Position numbers and translations under genes: made by a program. Below the pieces are notes generated by a model that had not been told where the DNA came from, made no database searches, and was given only the letters and a program-made list of their open reading frames with translations. This document shows positions 9,153 to 18,728 of a stretch of DNA of 64,000 nt, piece after piece; position 1 is the stretch's first letter, and each line of letters opens with the position of its first letter. Source of the DNA: Rhizobiales bacterium TNE-4 (GTDB taxonomy: Bacteria; Pseudomonadota; Alphaproteobacteria; Rhizobiales; Beijerinckiaceae); assembly GCA_019083985.1 (NCBI GenBank), contig JAHRCV010000001.1, positions 372,001-436,000 of the forward strand, read 5' to 3'.

Positions 9153-9932
9153 GTGAACGCGACGCATACCTCCCCGGACTGGTCGGATGACGCTTTTTTT
9201 GATGGCAAACTGACCTTGCGGCAACGCCGGCAGGGTCATCGCGCGGGCACGGATGCTGTTTTGCTTGCGAGCCTCATCCCGTCCGATGCGGAGGGCTATG
9301 CCGTTGATGCCGGGGCCGCGTCTGGCGCAGTCGGGCTGATGCTGGCGGTGCGCGCGCCGCGCCTTTCGGTCGAGCTTATCGAAATCGACCCCGCCGATAG
9401 CGCGCTCGCCGCGCACAACATTGTTGCCAATGGTCTGTCCGCACGATGCCGGAGTGTCACGGCAGATCTTTTGGCGTCTGAAGCCGCGCGCGAAGCCGCG
9501 GGCCTCGTCAAAGGCCGCGCCGCTTTTGTGCTCAGCAATCCGCCTTTTCTCAAAGCGGATTCGGCACGCCTATCCCCCGATCCGGACCGCGCCCGGGCAC
9601 ACGCGCTGCCTGCCGATGGATTAGCACAATGGTGCCGCGCGCTGACCTGGCTTGCCGCCCCTGATGCGCGGCTAGCCCTTATTCATCGTGCCGATGCGCT
9701 ACCCGAAGTGTTGCAAGCGCTTGATGGCCGGTTTGGCGGTATTGCCGTCCGTCCTGTTTTTCCGCGCGTTAATCAGCACGCGTCACGTATTCTGGTGACA
9801 GCGCGGAAAGGGAGTCGCGCGCCTCTCTCAATTGAGCCTGGGCTTATATTGCATGATGAGGATGGTGCTTTTACCGCTGAAGCGGCAGCACTTCATGCGG
9901 GACATAGTGCGTGCAATGCACGCCATCATTGA
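9153..9932 (+). CDS. tRNA1(Val) adenine-N6 methyltransferase-like protein
   Basis: Small class I SAM-dependent methyltransferase of the TrmN6/YfiC type. It has RQRRQGHRAGTDAVLLAS at the N-terminus, a glycine-rich SAM loop (VDAGAASGAVGL) and the NPPF catalytic motif typical of amino-N methylation of adenine (SNPPFLKAD). The frame is open from 9111, but GTG at 9153 has GGAAA eight bases upstream, giving 259 residues. In related genomes this gene commonly lies between a prenyl synthase and the glycyl-tRNA synthetase genes, as here. The exact target base is inferred from the family. Confidence 0.8.
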   Translation: MNATHTSPDWSDDAFFDGKLTLRQRRQGHRAGTDAVLLASLIPSDAEGYAVDAGAASGAVGLMLAVRAPRLSVELIEIDPADSALAAHNIVANGLSARCRSVTADLLASEAAREAAGLVKGRAAFVLSNPPFLKADSARLSPDPDRARAHALPADGLAQWCRALTWLAAPDARLALIHRADALPEVLQALDGRFGGIAVRPVFPRVNQHASRILVTARKGSRAPLSIEPGLILHDEDGAFTAEAAALHAGHSACNARHH

Positions 9933-10052
9933 ATTGCGTTTGATTTAAAGCCCGCTTGTTCAGGTTAATGATCGGTTTCGATTGAGGTTGTTGCGCGAAA
10001 TACGTCTAACTGGGCGCATATTTATCGTTGTTTTTTTCAAGGTTTTTGCTCC

Positions 10053-11741
10053 ATGTCGTCGAAACGCTGGATTTTATTGCTCGCCGTGGCGACCGCGTTC
10101 TCGCTTGTTTCGATATCGCAGATCGATGCGAAATCATGTGGCGGCTATGGAAAGCCATGCCCGAAGCCAAAGCCGGCTGTCGGCGGCGGAGCATCCACCA
10201 GCAATACGACGACACCTGGAACGCCAGCTAAGCCACCCAAGGTCTGTCGTCCGAGCTATGGAAAGCCTTGTCCTAAACCTCCAGCCGGCCAAGGTGGCTC
10301 TGGCTCATCCACTGGAACGACAGGCCCCGGCACCCCAGGCACGCCACCGAGCGGCGGTGGAGGCACGGGTCAGGGCGGGTCTGGCTCATCCACTGGAACG
10401 ACAGGTCCGGGAACCCCAGGCACGCCACCGAGCGGCGGCGGCACGGGTCAGGGCGGGTCTGGCTCATCCACTGGGACGACAGGCCCCGGCACGCCTGGAA
10501 CGCCACCGAGCGGCGGCGGAGGTACGGGTCAGGGTGGCTCTGGCTCGACGACGGGAACGACAGGCCCCGGCACCCCGGGCTCGCCGCCGGGCGGCGGCGG
10601 TGGCGGCATGGGTCAGGGTGGCTCTGGCTCATCCACTGGGACGACAGGCCCCGGCGCCCCGGGCACGCCGCCGGGTGGCGGCGGAGGCACGAGTCAGGGT
10701 GGCTCTGGCTCGACCACGGGAACGACAGGTCCCGGCACGCCGGGCACGCCACCGAGCGGAGGTGGAGGCACGGGTCAGGGTGGGTCTGGCTCATCCACTG
10801 GGACGACAGGCCCCGGCACGCCGGGCACGCCACCGAGCGGAGGTGGAGGAACGGGTCAGGGAGGCTCTGGCTCATCCACTGGGACGACAGGCCCCGGCAC
10901 GCCTGGAACGCCACCGAGCGGTGGTGGAGGTACGGGTCAGGGCGGGTCTGGCTCAACGACGGGAACGACAAGCCCCGGCACCCCGGGCACGCCGCCGGGT
11001 GGCGGCGGAGGCGGCACGGGTCAGGGCGGGTCTGGCTCGACGACGGGAACAAAAGGCCCGGGAACACCGGGCACGCCACCGGGAGGAGGCGGTGGAGGAA
11101 AGGGGCAAGGTGGCTCTGGCTCATCCACAGGAACGACAGGTCCCGGAACTCCGGGCATGCCACCGGGCGGGGGCGGCGGAGGAAAGGGGCAAGGTGGCTC
11201 GGGCTCCACTACAGGAACAAAAGGTCCCGGCACGCCGGGCACGCCGCCGGGTGGCGGCGGTGGCGGCACGGGTCAGGGCGGGTCTGGCTCGACCACGGGA
11301 ACAACTGGCCCGGGAACACCGGGCACGCCGCCCGGCGGGGGCGGTGGTGATTGCTGCTGTGGGCCTGTGACAATTAAGAACAAGGTCTCCATCACGATTA
11401 GTGGGAAGACAGCGACAGGGGCCGAGGGGCAAAACTATGCGCGCGCCCTTGGATTTAATGTGTCGGTGCAAACAAGCCCGGGGGCACAACGAAGCCCATC
11501 GCCGAACAACGGGTCGCCCGGCTCTCCCGCCTCAGCTTCGAGCCAAGCGCCCTTGTCCACGGTGCAGCCAAGTTTTGGCGGCATGAGCAGCACGGCGGCG
11601 GCGATTGCTTTCGGAGGCAGCAATGCTTTCAGCAATGCGGGGAATTTGGCCAATGCCGGCAATCCATCCACTGCGGGGATGCCGACCAATTTTGGTCAAG
11701 GCTTTCAACCACCCGCGCTGGGCTCCCTCATGAAACGGTAA
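10053..11741 (+). CDS. secreted glycine/proline-rich repeat protein (protein A)
   Basis: A 562-residue protein with a signal peptide (MSSKRWILLLAVATAFSLVS, cleavage near IDA-KS). Two copies of a YGKPCPKP motif (residues 32-39 and 69-76) are followed by 13 tandem repeats of 26-28 residues, each of the form GGSGS-S/T-TGTTGPGTPGTPP then a run of 3-6 Gly and T/K/M/S-GQ. After the array comes DCCCG and a beta-prone segment (TIKNKVSITISGKT), then a Ser/Pro/Asn/Gly-rich tail. It looks like an extracellular or cell-surface low-complexity protein with no enzymatic domain; the function is unknown. The parallel arginine-rich frame and the antisense frames over the array come from the repeat composition. 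Confidence 0.8.
   Translation: MSSKRWILLLAVATAFSLVSISQIDAKSCGGYGKPCPKPKPAVGGGASTSNTTTPGTPAKPPKVCRPSYGKPCPKPPAGQGGSGSSTGTTGPGTPGTPPSGGGGTGQGGSGSSTGTTGPGTPGTPPSGGGTGQGGSGSSTGTTGPGTPGTPPSGGGGTGQGGSGSTTGTTGPGTPGSPPGGGGGGMGQGGSGSSTGTTGPGAPGTPPGGGGGTSQGGSGSTTGTTGPGTPGTPPSGGGGTGQGGSGSSTGTTGPGTPGTPPSGGGGTGQGGSGSSTGTTGPGTPGTPPSGGGGTGQGGSGSTTGTTSPGTPGTPPGGGGGGTGQGGSGSTTGTKGPGTPGTPPGGGGGGKGQGGSGSSTGTTGPGTPGMPPGGGGGGKGQGGSGSTTGTKGPGTPGTPPGGGGGGTGQGGSGSTTGTTGPGTPGTPPGGGGGDCCCGPVTIKNKVSITISGKTATGAEGQNYARALGFNVSVQTSPGAQRSPSPNNGSPGSPASASSQAPLSTVQPSFGGMSSTAAAIAFGGSNAFSNAGNLANAGNPSTAGMPTNFGQGFQPPALGSLMKR
10293..11348 (+). repeat. 13-unit in-frame tandem repeat array (78-84 bases per unit)
   Basis: Units encode GGSGSSTGTTGPGTPGTPP followed by a variable glycine run and GQ. 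Unit length varies only by whole codons (26, 27 or 28 residues), which points to expansion and contraction under selection for frame. Variants include GSPP (unit 4), GAPG (unit 5), TTSPG (unit 9), TGTKGPG (units 10 and 12) and GMPP (unit 11). The last four units share the longer G5-6 run and Lys/Thr substitutions, so the right side of the array diverged separately from the left. Confidence 0.95.
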
Positions 11742-11807
11742 GGCTTGAAACCGTAAGGCTTGAAACCGTAAGGCTTGAAACCGTAAGGCTTGAAACCGTA
11801 AGGCTTG
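11740..11807. repeat. 15-base tandem repeat, 4.5 copies
   Basis: Unit AAGGCTTGAAACCGT is repeated perfectly at 11740, 11755, 11770 and 11785, with eight bases of a fifth copy. It lies between the stop codons of the rightward glycine-rich gene and the leftward small secreted-protein gene. Because the unit is 15 bases, the leftward strand could encode repeated KPYGF or SLTVS pentapeptides, but the leftward gene stops before reaching it. Confidence 0.95.
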
Positions 11808-11813
11808 CGCACC

Positions 11814-12125
11814 TCACCACCGGCAAACACGGACCGCTTGCCCCCATGGGTTGTAGACCCAGCGGCAACGTCGCCCGTGACGGCCATAACCATAACCGGG
11901 TCCGGGCATATAGCGGGGGCCACCATAGTAAGGCGTTGCAGGCCCGCCGAAATAGCGGGGGCGGCCGTTGCGATGATGCCAACCGCGATGACAGGTTGGC
12001 TCAACGAGACGTCCTGGATCGACCGCCTGTCCGCTTTGTGGAACTGGCGCCGCATGGCTGGTGACCGTTGCGCCGAGCAGCCACACGATGGTGCTGGCCA
12101 TGGCAGCAAGATGAGCGGGGGCCAT
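11814..12125 (-). CDS. small secreted Cys/Trp/Tyr-rich protein
   Basis: A 103-residue protein with a signal peptide (MAPAHLAAMASTIVWLLGAT, cleavage near SHA-AP), then a Gly/Tyr/Pro-rich stretch (RYFGGPATPYYGGPRYMPG) and a C-terminal CRWVYNPWGQAVRVCRW with two cysteines that could form a disulfide. Similar short proteins ending in a CRWVYNPWG-like motif are common and uncharacterised in Hyphomicrobiales. GAGG before ATG, about eight bases away, supports this start. It is divergent from glyQ and shares its 129-base upstream spacer. Overlapping leftward frames running into the 15-base repeat were set aside because this frame alone has a signal peptide and a good ribosome-binding site. Confidence 0.72.
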   Translation of the reverse strand: MAPAHLAAMASTIVWLLGATVTSHAAPVPQSGQAVDPGRLVEPTCHRGWHHRNGRPRYFGGPATPYYGGPRYMPGPGYGYGRHGRRCRWVYNPWGQAVRVCRW

Positions 12126-12254
12126 GATGAATCCTCGTAAATTGCCCCGCCCGCTTCAGTAATGCGCAAACCCTGAGCGCTGTTCCCGCGCGCTTGACCC
12201 CTCGCCGGGTGACACCTAGGGTCCGCGCCGTTCAAACCGGAATTTGGTGCCTCG

Positions 12255-13172
12255 ATGTCTGACGCCTTGTCGCCGCAAAAATCCTTTCAGGGTCTCATCC
12301 TGACGCTGCATCGCTTTTGGGCGGAGCAGGGCTGCGTGATCTTGCAGCCTTACGACATGGAAGTGGGCGCTGGCACATTCCATCCGGCCACCACCTTGCG
12401 TTCGCTTGGACCTAAGCCCTGGCGCGCTGCCTATGTGCAGCCCTCGCGCCGTCCGAAGGACGGACGCTATGGCGAAAACCCCAATCGGCTACAGCATTAT
12501 TATCAATACCAGGTGATCCTGAAGCCGAGCCCAGCCGATTTGCAGGATCTTTATTTGCGTTCGCTCGATGCCATCGGCATCGATCCGAAATTGCACGATA
12601 TCCGTTTCGTCGAGGATGATTGGGAAAGCCCGACACTCGGCGCATGGGGCCTTGGCTGGGAATGCTGGTGCGACGGTATGGAAGTGTCGCAATTCACTTA
12701 TTTCCAACAGGTCGCAGGATTTGAATGTGCACCGGTTTCAGGCGAATTGACGTATGGCCTTGAGCGGCTGGCCATGTATGTGCAAGGCGTTGAGAACGTC
12801 TACGATCTCAATTTCAACGGGCTTGAGGGCGCAGACAAGGTGACTTATGGCGATGTTTTCCTGCAGGCTGAGCAGGAGTATTCGCGGCACAATTTCGAAT
12901 ATGCCGATACCGAAAAGCTCTTCCGCCATTTCCGCGATGCGGAAGCCGAATGCCGTGCACTGCTTGAAAAGGGCCATCGCGGCGAGAACGAACGGCACGC
13001 CATGGCGTTGCCTGCCTATGATCAATGCATCAAGGCCAGCCATGTCTTCAATCTGCTCGACGCTCGCGGCGTCATCTCCGTGACAGAACGGCAGAGCTAT
13101 ATTTTGCGCGTGCGCGAACTGGCGAAGGCCTGCGGTGCCGCTTGGCTCAGGACCGAGGGCGGCGGCGCCTGA
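12255..13172 (+). CDS. glyQ: glycine-tRNA ligase alpha subunit
   Basis: Catalytic subunit of the heterotetrameric (alpha2-beta2) bacterial glycyl-tRNA synthetase; it activates glycine. The 305-residue length is typical. Recognisable stretches include [18 protein letters not shown] at the N-terminus, the [14 protein letters not shown] motif and [18 protein letters not shown]. The beta subunit gene glyS, needed for tRNA binding and editing and normally immediately downstream, does not follow: the next gene encodes a glycine-rich secreted protein, and glyS is nowhere in the window. Confidence 0.97.
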   Translation: MSDALSPQKSFQGLILTLHRFWAEQGCVILQPYDMEVGAGTFHPATTLRSLGPKPWRAAYVQPSRRPKDGRYGENPNRLQHYYQYQVILKPSPADLQDLYLRSLDAIGIDPKLHDIRFVEDDWESPTLGAWGLGWECWCDGMEVSQFTYFQQVAGFECAPVSGELTYGLERLAMYVQGVENVYDLNFNGLEGADKVTYGDVFLQAEQEYSRHNFEYADTEKLFRHFRDAEAECRALLEKGHRGENERHAMALPAYDQCIKASHVFNLLDARGVISVTERQSYILRVRELAKACGAAWLRTEGGGA

Positions 13173-13331
13173 GCGCACGCATCTCATTTAAAAATTGAAT
13201 CAATAGCACGCCATTTACCCTGTTCATTGAGGTAAATGGAGCGTTTCTATTGCGCGCGGCGATCCACTGCGTTTTACTCATTTGCATATTGGATTTGAGT
13301 TTCTTCATTCTTTTTGAGTTGAGGTTTTCCC

Positions 13332-13853
<522 letters not shown>

Positions 13854-13882
13854 TACTCACCTTTTCCAATCATCACGCATGA

Positions 13883-13910
13883 AAAAGGCCGGCATTGCTG
13901 CCGGCCTTTT
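13883..13910. terminator. bidirectional terminator between protein B gene and gcvPB
   Basis: Perfect stem AAAAGGCCGGCA/TGCCGGCCTTTT with a four-base TTGC loop. A and T runs flank both sides, so it can serve the rightward gene ending at 13853 and the leftward gcv operon ending at 13932. Confidence 0.9.
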
Positions 13911-13931
13911 GCTGTTTGGAAGAGCGCAGCG

Positions 13932-15512
13932 TTACTCCGCTGCTTCGCTGAGCGGCGTTGGCGGCACCCATTTGAGCACCGGTTTGCGCGCTGCGAGCGT
14001 CTCGTCAAGCCGACGGCGCGGCGCCAAGCGTGGCGCTTGCGTGAAGCGTTCCGTGTCGCCTGCTTTCGCGGCCATCGCCAAATCACGCAGCGCGGCCACG
14101 AAGAGATCAAGCGAAGCCTTCGATTCCGATTCTGTCGGTTCGATCAGCATCGCCCCATGCACAACAAGCGGGAAATACATCGTCATCGGATGGAAGCCTT
14201 CGTCGATCATCGCTTTGGCGAAATCGAGCGTGGTGACGCCGGTTTCCTTCAGCCATTGATCGTCGAACAAGGCTTCATGCATGCAGGGCTTGTCGCCAAA
14301 AGGTTGCGACATCAGATCGCGTAAGCCTGCGCGAATGTAATTCGCATTGAGCACGGCATCTTCTGACGCCTGCCGCATGCCATCGGCACCATGCGAGAGC
14401 ATATAGGCGAAGGCGCGGACGAACATGCCCATCTGCCCTTGGAACGCGGTAATGCGCCCATAAGGATGTGCACCGCGTGCTTCGGCCGTCTTTTCACTTT
14501 CGCACAAGGCGAAGCTGTTGCCGTTCTTTTCCAACAGGGGCAGGGGCGCGAATGCCGCAAGCCTGTCAGAGAGAACGACCGGGCCGGCACCTGGCCCGCC
14601 GCCGCCATGCGGTGTCGAGAACGTCTTGTGCAGATTGATATGCATCGCATCGACGCCGAGATCGCCCGGGCGTACCTTCCCGACGATGGCGTTGAAATTT
14701 GCACCATCGCAATAAAAGAATGCGCCGGCTGCGTGCACCGCATCCGCAATCGCGACGATGTCCTTCTCGAACAGGCCGCACGTATTCGGATTGGTCAACA
14801 TGATGGCGGCGATATCGGGGCCGAGCAGCGCCTTCACATCATCGACATGGACAAGGCCGTTCTCGCGGGCGGGCACAGGCTTCACCGTGAAACCGATCAG
14901 CGCAGCGGTGGCGGGATTGGTGCCATGCGCACTTTCGGGCACGAGAACAACGGTGCGCGTCGCCGCTTCACCCTTCGCAATAATGGCGGCCTTGATCGCC
15001 ATCATGCCGCTCAATTCGCCATGCGCACCGGCTTTCGGCGTCATGTCGACATCGGGCATGCCGGTGAGCTCTTTCAACCAGTCTTTCAACTGCGCGATGA
15101 GGTCGAGTGCGCCCTGCACGGTCGATTGCGGTTGCAGCGGATGAATGTCTGCAAAGCCTGGTAGACGCGCCATCGCCTCGTTGAGGCGCGGATTGTGCTT
15201 CATCGTGCACGAGCCGAGCGGGAAAATGCCCGTATCGATGGCGTAGTTTTTCTGGCTGAGACGGACGAAGTGCCGCATCGTCTCAGGCTCTGACAGACCG
15301 GGCAGGCCGATGCCATCTTTGCGCACGAGCCCGCCAAGCCGCGGCGTGAAAGCTGCGGGCTCGTCGAGATCGACGCCGGTGGCCTCAAGCCGACCAATTT
15401 CGAAAAGCAAAGGTTCGACCTGCTCCAGCGCCCGGTTTCCTGTGAAAGTTTTGATGGAATGCAGGCCGCTATCGCCCGCCTGCGAGGGGCGTCCCTGACG
15501 GTTCAACATCAC
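13932..15512 (-). CDS. gcvPB: glycine dehydrogenase (decarboxylating) subunit 2
   Basis: Half of the split P-protein of the glycine cleavage system, which decarboxylates glycine and transfers the aminomethyl group to lipoyl-GcvH. This subunit carries the pyridoxal phosphate lysine in [17 protein letters not shown]. At 526 residues it is of normal size, and the C-terminus is intact. Its start overlaps the stop of gcvPA by four bases (ATGA), indicating translational coupling. The operon ends here at the shared terminator. Confidence 0.96.
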   Translation of the reverse strand: MMLNRQGRPSQAGDSGLHSIKTFTGNRALEQVEPLLFEIGRLEATGVDLDEPAAFTPRLGGLVRKDGIGLPGLSEPETMRHFVRLSQKNYAIDTGIFPLGSCTMKHNPRLNEAMARLPGFADIHPLQPQSTVQGALDLIAQLKDWLKELTGMPDVDMTPKAGAHGELSGMMAIKAAIIAKGEAATRTVVLVPESAHGTNPATAALIGFTVKPVPARENGLVHVDDVKALLGPDIAAIMLTNPNTCGLFEKDIVAIADAVHAAGAFFYCDGANFNAIVGKVRPGDLGVDAMHINLHKTFSTPHGGGGPGAGPVVLSDRLAAFAPLPLLEKNGNSFALCESEKTAEARGAHPYGRITAFQGQMGMFVRAFAYMLSHGADGMRQASEDAVLNANYIRAGLRDLMSQPFGDKPCMHEALFDDQWLKETGVTTLDFAKAMIDEGFHPMTMYFPLVVHGAMLIEPTESESKASLDLFVAALRDLAMAAKAGDTERFTQAPRLAPRRRLDETLAARKPVLKWVPPTPLSEAAE

Positions 15513-16849
15513 AGCACCTCCTTGAGAGCGGCGACCAAGGCCGCGCGGTCATCATCCGTGTTCACTTCCGTCGAGGCGAGGATCAGGTGGTCGTCGAGCC
15601 CTGCATCAGGCCACAAACGCGACACCGGCACCCCGGCGAGAATCTTTTTCGCAGCTAGCTTTTCCACCACCGGGGCAGCCGGTTTGTTCAGCTTCACCGT
15701 GAATTCGTTGAAGAAGCTTGGGTTGAGCACGTCCACACCCTTCACACCGGCCAGCATGTCAGCCAGCTTGATGGCGTTGGCATGGTTGATCCGCGCAAGA
15801 CGCGACAGACCTTCCGAACCAAGCAATGTCATGTGGACCGTGAAGGCGAGTGAGCACAGGCCCGAATTGGTACAAATGTTCGACGTCGCCTTGTCGCGGC
15901 GGATATGCTGCTCGCGCGTTGAGAGCGTCAGCACGAAACCGCGGCGCCCTTCGGCATCGACCGTTTCGCCGCACAGACGGCCCGGCATCTGCCGTACATA
16001 TTGGCTCTTGGTGGCGAAGAGGCCGACATAAGGGCCGCCGAAATTCAGCGCATTGCCGATTGATTGGCCTTCACCAACCACAATGTCAGCGCCCATCGCA
16101 CCAGGCGGTGTGATGAGGCCAAGCGACACCACTTCAGTGAACACGGCAATCAGCAACGCGCCCTTGGCATGGCACGCATCCGCAATTGCTTTCAGATTGC
16201 GTAGATTGCCGAAAAAGTCTGGTGTCTGCACCACGACGCACGAAGTGTCGCTGTCGATCAGCGGCACAATGTCTTCGGCCGCCTTCACATCCGCCGGCAG
16301 CCGTGTGACGCGATCATTCGCCATATGCGAAAGCGTCTCGACGACTTCGGCATAATGCGGATGCAGGCCACCGGAGAGGATCGCCTTGTTGCGCTTGGTT
16401 ACGCGGTGCGCCATCAGCACAGCTTCGCCACACGCGGTCGAACCATCATACATCGAGGCATTCGCCACATCCATGCCGGTGAGCGTCGCGACCTGCGTCT
16501 GGAATTCGAACAGATATTGCAGCGTGCCCTGCGCGATTTCCGGCTGATAGGGCGTGTAGCTCGTCAGAAATTCCGAACGTTGGATGAGGTGATCGACGGT
16601 CGCCGGCACGTGATGCTTGTAAGCGCCCGCACCGACGAAGAATGGCACCGTGCTTGCGGGGATGTTTTTCGCCGCGAGGCCGCCGAGAATGCGCGCAACT
16701 TCCAGCTCGGATTTACGGCGCGGCAGATTGACGGGGTCCTTGAGCATTTTTTCGGCTGGCACGCCGGTGAACAAATCATCGATCGCGCCGGCGCCGATGG
16801 CGGCGAGCATATCGCTGCGATCAGTATCGGTATGGGGCAAGTAACGCAT
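15509..16849 (-). CDS. gcvPA: glycine dehydrogenase (decarboxylating) subunit 1
   Basis: N-terminal-type half of the split P-protein; it dimerises with GcvPB to build the active site. The 446-residue protein starts [15 protein letters not shown], the family's typical beginning, and contains [20 protein letters not shown] and [14 protein letters not shown]. Third gene of the leftward operon, 22 bases after gcvH. Confidence 0.96.
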   Translation of the reverse strand: MRYLPHTDTDRSDMLAAIGAGAIDDLFTGVPAEKMLKDPVNLPRRKSELEVARILGGLAAKNIPASTVPFFVGAGAYKHHVPATVDHLIQRSEFLTSYTPYQPEIAQGTLQYLFEFQTQVATLTGMDVANASMYDGSTACGEAVLMAHRVTKRNKAILSGGLHPHYAEVVETLSHMANDRVTRLPADVKAAEDIVPLIDSDTSCVVVQTPDFFGNLRNLKAIADACHAKGALLIAVFTEVVSLGLITPPGAMGADIVVGEGQSIGNALNFGGPYVGLFATKSQYVRQMPGRLCGETVDAEGRRGFVLTLSTREQHIRRDKATSNICTNSGLCSLAFTVHMTLLGSEGLSRLARINHANAIKLADMLAGVKGVDVLNPSFFNEFTVKLNKPAAPVVEKLAAKKILAGVPVSRLWPDAGLDDHLILASTEVNTDDDRAALVAALKEVL

Positions 16850-16871
16850 GGCGAAAGCTCCGCTTAACGCG

Positions 16872-17249
16872 TCAGGACAGGGTAGCGAGATAGGAAGTGT
16901 AATCGGCTTCGCTCATCAGCCCGTTGAGCTGCGACGCATCCGCAATCTTGATCTTCATGAACCAGCCTGCACCGGCAGGATCTTCGTTGACGGTGCCGGG
17001 TGCACTTTCGAGCGCATCGTTCACGGCGACGACTTCGCCCGCGACAGGTGCATAGATTTCGCTAGCAGCTTTCACGCTTTCAACGACAGCGGCTTCTGCG
17101 CCTTGGTCAACCTTTTTGCCGACGCTTGGCAATTCGACGAACACGACGTCGCCCAATTGTTCCTGCGCATAGGACGTGATGCCGACCGTGCCGGTATCGC
17201 CTTCAACGCGAATATATTCGTGATCCTTGGTGTAGCGAATGTCAGCCAT
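16872..17249 (-). CDS. gcvH: glycine cleavage system H protein
   Basis: Lipoyl carrier that shuttles the aminomethyl intermediate between the P, T and L proteins. The 125-residue protein has the lipoylation site in [13 protein letters not shown] (K60 from this start). The second possible ATG (17249) is preferred over one six bases upstream because GGGGAC lies at a better distance from it. It sits 24 bases downstream of gcvT. The L protein gene is not in the window, as is usual because it is shared with other complexes. Confidence 0.97.
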   Translation of the reverse strand: MADIRYTKDHEYIRVEGDTGTVGITSYAQEQLGDVVFVELPSVGKKVDQGAEAAVVESVKAASEIYAPVAGEVVAVNDALESAPGTVNEDPAGAGWFMKIKIADASQLNGLMSEADYTSYLATLS

Positions 17250-17273
17250 GATCATAGTCCCCGTTCGATGGTC

Positions 17274-18413
17274 TCAGGATTGTTTGCGGAAAAAGCGGTT
17301 CGGCACGAAAGGCAGTGCCACGATGCGCGCGGGCAATGCCTTGCCACGCACCATCAATTCAATTTCTGTCCCCGGTGCGGCGTGCGCGCTCGCGACATAG
17401 CCCATTGCCACCGGACCATTCACTGAGGGCCCGAAGCCACCCGATGTTACGCGGCCAATCACGGCCCCGTCTTTCATGATCTCGGTGCCTTCGCGCGCAG
17501 GCGCCTTGCCATCGGGCAGGATGCCGACACGCTTGCGTGACGGGCCATCTTTCAACTCGGCGAGAATGCGTTGCGCGCCAGGAAAATCACCAGCCTCGCG
17601 ACGGCGTTTCTGGATCGACCATTGCAACTGCCCTTCGACCGGCGATGTCGTCGTGTCGATGTCGTGGCCGTAGAGGCACAGCCCCGCTTCAAGTCTGAGC
17701 GAGTCGCGTGCGCCCAAGCCGATTGGTTTCACTTCGGGTTCGGAGAGGAGAGCATCAAAAACGGCGACCGCCTTGTCGTTGGCGACCGAGATTTCGTACC
17801 CGTCTTCGCCCGTATAGCCGGAGCGCGACACGTTCACGGGAATGCCGTCGAATGTGGTGGTGATCGACGTCATGAAACCCATATCGGCAACGCCGGGCGC
17901 GTGGCGCGCCAGAGCGTCGACCGCTTTCGGCCCTTGCAGCGCCAACAAAGCGCGATGCTCAGCGCGAATAAATTTCAGCGGCAGCTTTTCGAGCAGCTTG
18001 TCGTCATCATGTTTGCAGGCTGCATTAACGACGAGATAAAGCACGCCGTCTTCAGCCGGGTCGGCCGGGCGTGTGACCATAAGATCGTCGAGAATGCCGC
18101 CATCTACCGTCAGGAATTGCGAATAGCGCTGCTGGCCAGGGGCCAGACCCTGAATGTCGGCGGGGATCAGCGTTTCAAGCGCGCGTGCTGTGGTGGCGTG
18201 GTCAGCACCAATCAGAAAGCGCTGGCCCATATGCGAGACATCGAACAGTCCGGCATTCTCGCGAGTCCATAGATGCTCGGTGAGGATCCCGTCCTTGTAT
18301 TGAACAGGCATGGCATAGCCCGCGAACGGCACCATGCGGGCACCTAGCGCGACATGGCGCTCGTGGAGCGGCGTTTGCAAAAGCGGTGTGTCGGCGGCGG
18401 CAGCGTCAGCCAT
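17274..18413 (-). CDS. gcvT: glycine cleavage system aminomethyltransferase (T protein)
   Basis: Transfers the methylene group from aminomethyl-lipoyl GcvH to tetrahydrofolate, releasing ammonia. The 379-residue protein has LFDVSHMGQ near the N-terminus, SGYTGEDGYEI in the middle and GLGARDSLRLEAGLCLYGHD, all family hallmarks. The frame is open up to 18545 but runs into the riboswitch; the ATG at 18413 gives MADAAAADTPLLQTPLHERH, a normal start. First gene of the leftward gcvT-gcvH-gcvPA-gcvPB operon, controlled by the tandem glycine riboswitch just upstream. Confidence 0.96.
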   Translation of the reverse strand: MADAAAADTPLLQTPLHERHVALGARMVPFAGYAMPVQYKDGILTEHLWTRENAGLFDVSHMGQRFLIGADHATTARALETLIPADIQGLAPGQQRYSQFLTVDGGILDDLMVTRPADPAEDGVLYLVVNAACKHDDDKLLEKLPLKFIRAEHRALLALQGPKAVDALARHAPGVADMGFMTSITTTFDGIPVNVSRSGYTGEDGYEISVANDKAVAVFDALLSEPEVKPIGLGARDSLRLEAGLCLYGHDIDTTTSPVEGQLQWSIQKRRREAGDFPGAQRILAELKDGPSRKRVGILPDGKAPAREGTEIMKDGAVIGRVTSGGFGPSVNGPVAMGYVASAHAAPGTEIELMVRGKALPARIVALPFVPNRFFRKQS

Positions 18414-18472
18414 GGCAATCCCGGACGGTGAGAGTCGCGCGAACGAACCGGGCCTTACGGTCCGGTGCGCGC

Positions 18473-18665
18473 CCCCTCTGTCCGAGAACCTGAGAGATTT
18501 CCCGCTCGCGCGGTTACGCCCTTCGGTGGAAATGCCTTGCGGCATTTCGCTTTCCAGAGTGCCAGCTTCCTGCGGTCCTTCGGCCTGAGCGTTTCCGGGG
18601 CGGTTGCGCCTTCGGCGCCGGCGACTAGGACAGGCATGCCTGACCCCGCCGGACTCTTCCGCAAG
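18473..18665 (-). promoter_or_regulatory. tandem glycine riboswitch upstream of gcvT
   Basis: Two glycine aptamers in a row in the leader of the gcv operon. Read on the minus strand, the first (about 18665-18570) has GCGGAAGAGTCCGGC, GCCGAAGGCGCAACC, ACGCTCAGGCCGAAGGACCGC. The second (about 18566-18473) has GGCACTCTGG, CACCGAAGGGCGTAACC and ATCTCTCAGGTTCTCGGACAG. These match the conserved GCCGAAGG-GCAA and CTCAGG-AGGACAG cores of glycine aptamers. About 60 bases follow before ATG, with a possible CCGG-based hairpin that may act as the expression platform. In described systems glycine binding turns such operons on. Confidence 0.92.
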
Positions 18666-18728
18666 AATTAAACGGCTGCGTGAGGGTTAGCTTTGCAGCC
18701 CCCGCAAGTCAAACGCGAGCAGCGCTTT

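Noticed and set aside
10293-11348. CRISPR-like array
   Set aside because: Units are contiguous, coding and without unique spacers; no cas genes are near.
9982-11370. Long Arg/Ala-rich open frame parallel to the glycine-rich repeat gene, plus long antisense frames over the same array
   Set aside because: They are produced by the GGN/CCN codon repetition in the other frames; they lack a signal peptide, ribosome-binding site or family resemblance, whereas the chosen frame has a signal peptide and repeats that vary by whole codons.
11705-12235. Longer leftward frame with KPYGF pentapeptide repeats overlapping the small secreted protein
   Set aside because: No signal peptide or convincing ribosome-binding site, and the overlapping 103-residue frame has both. 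Kept only as a possible evolutionary extension.
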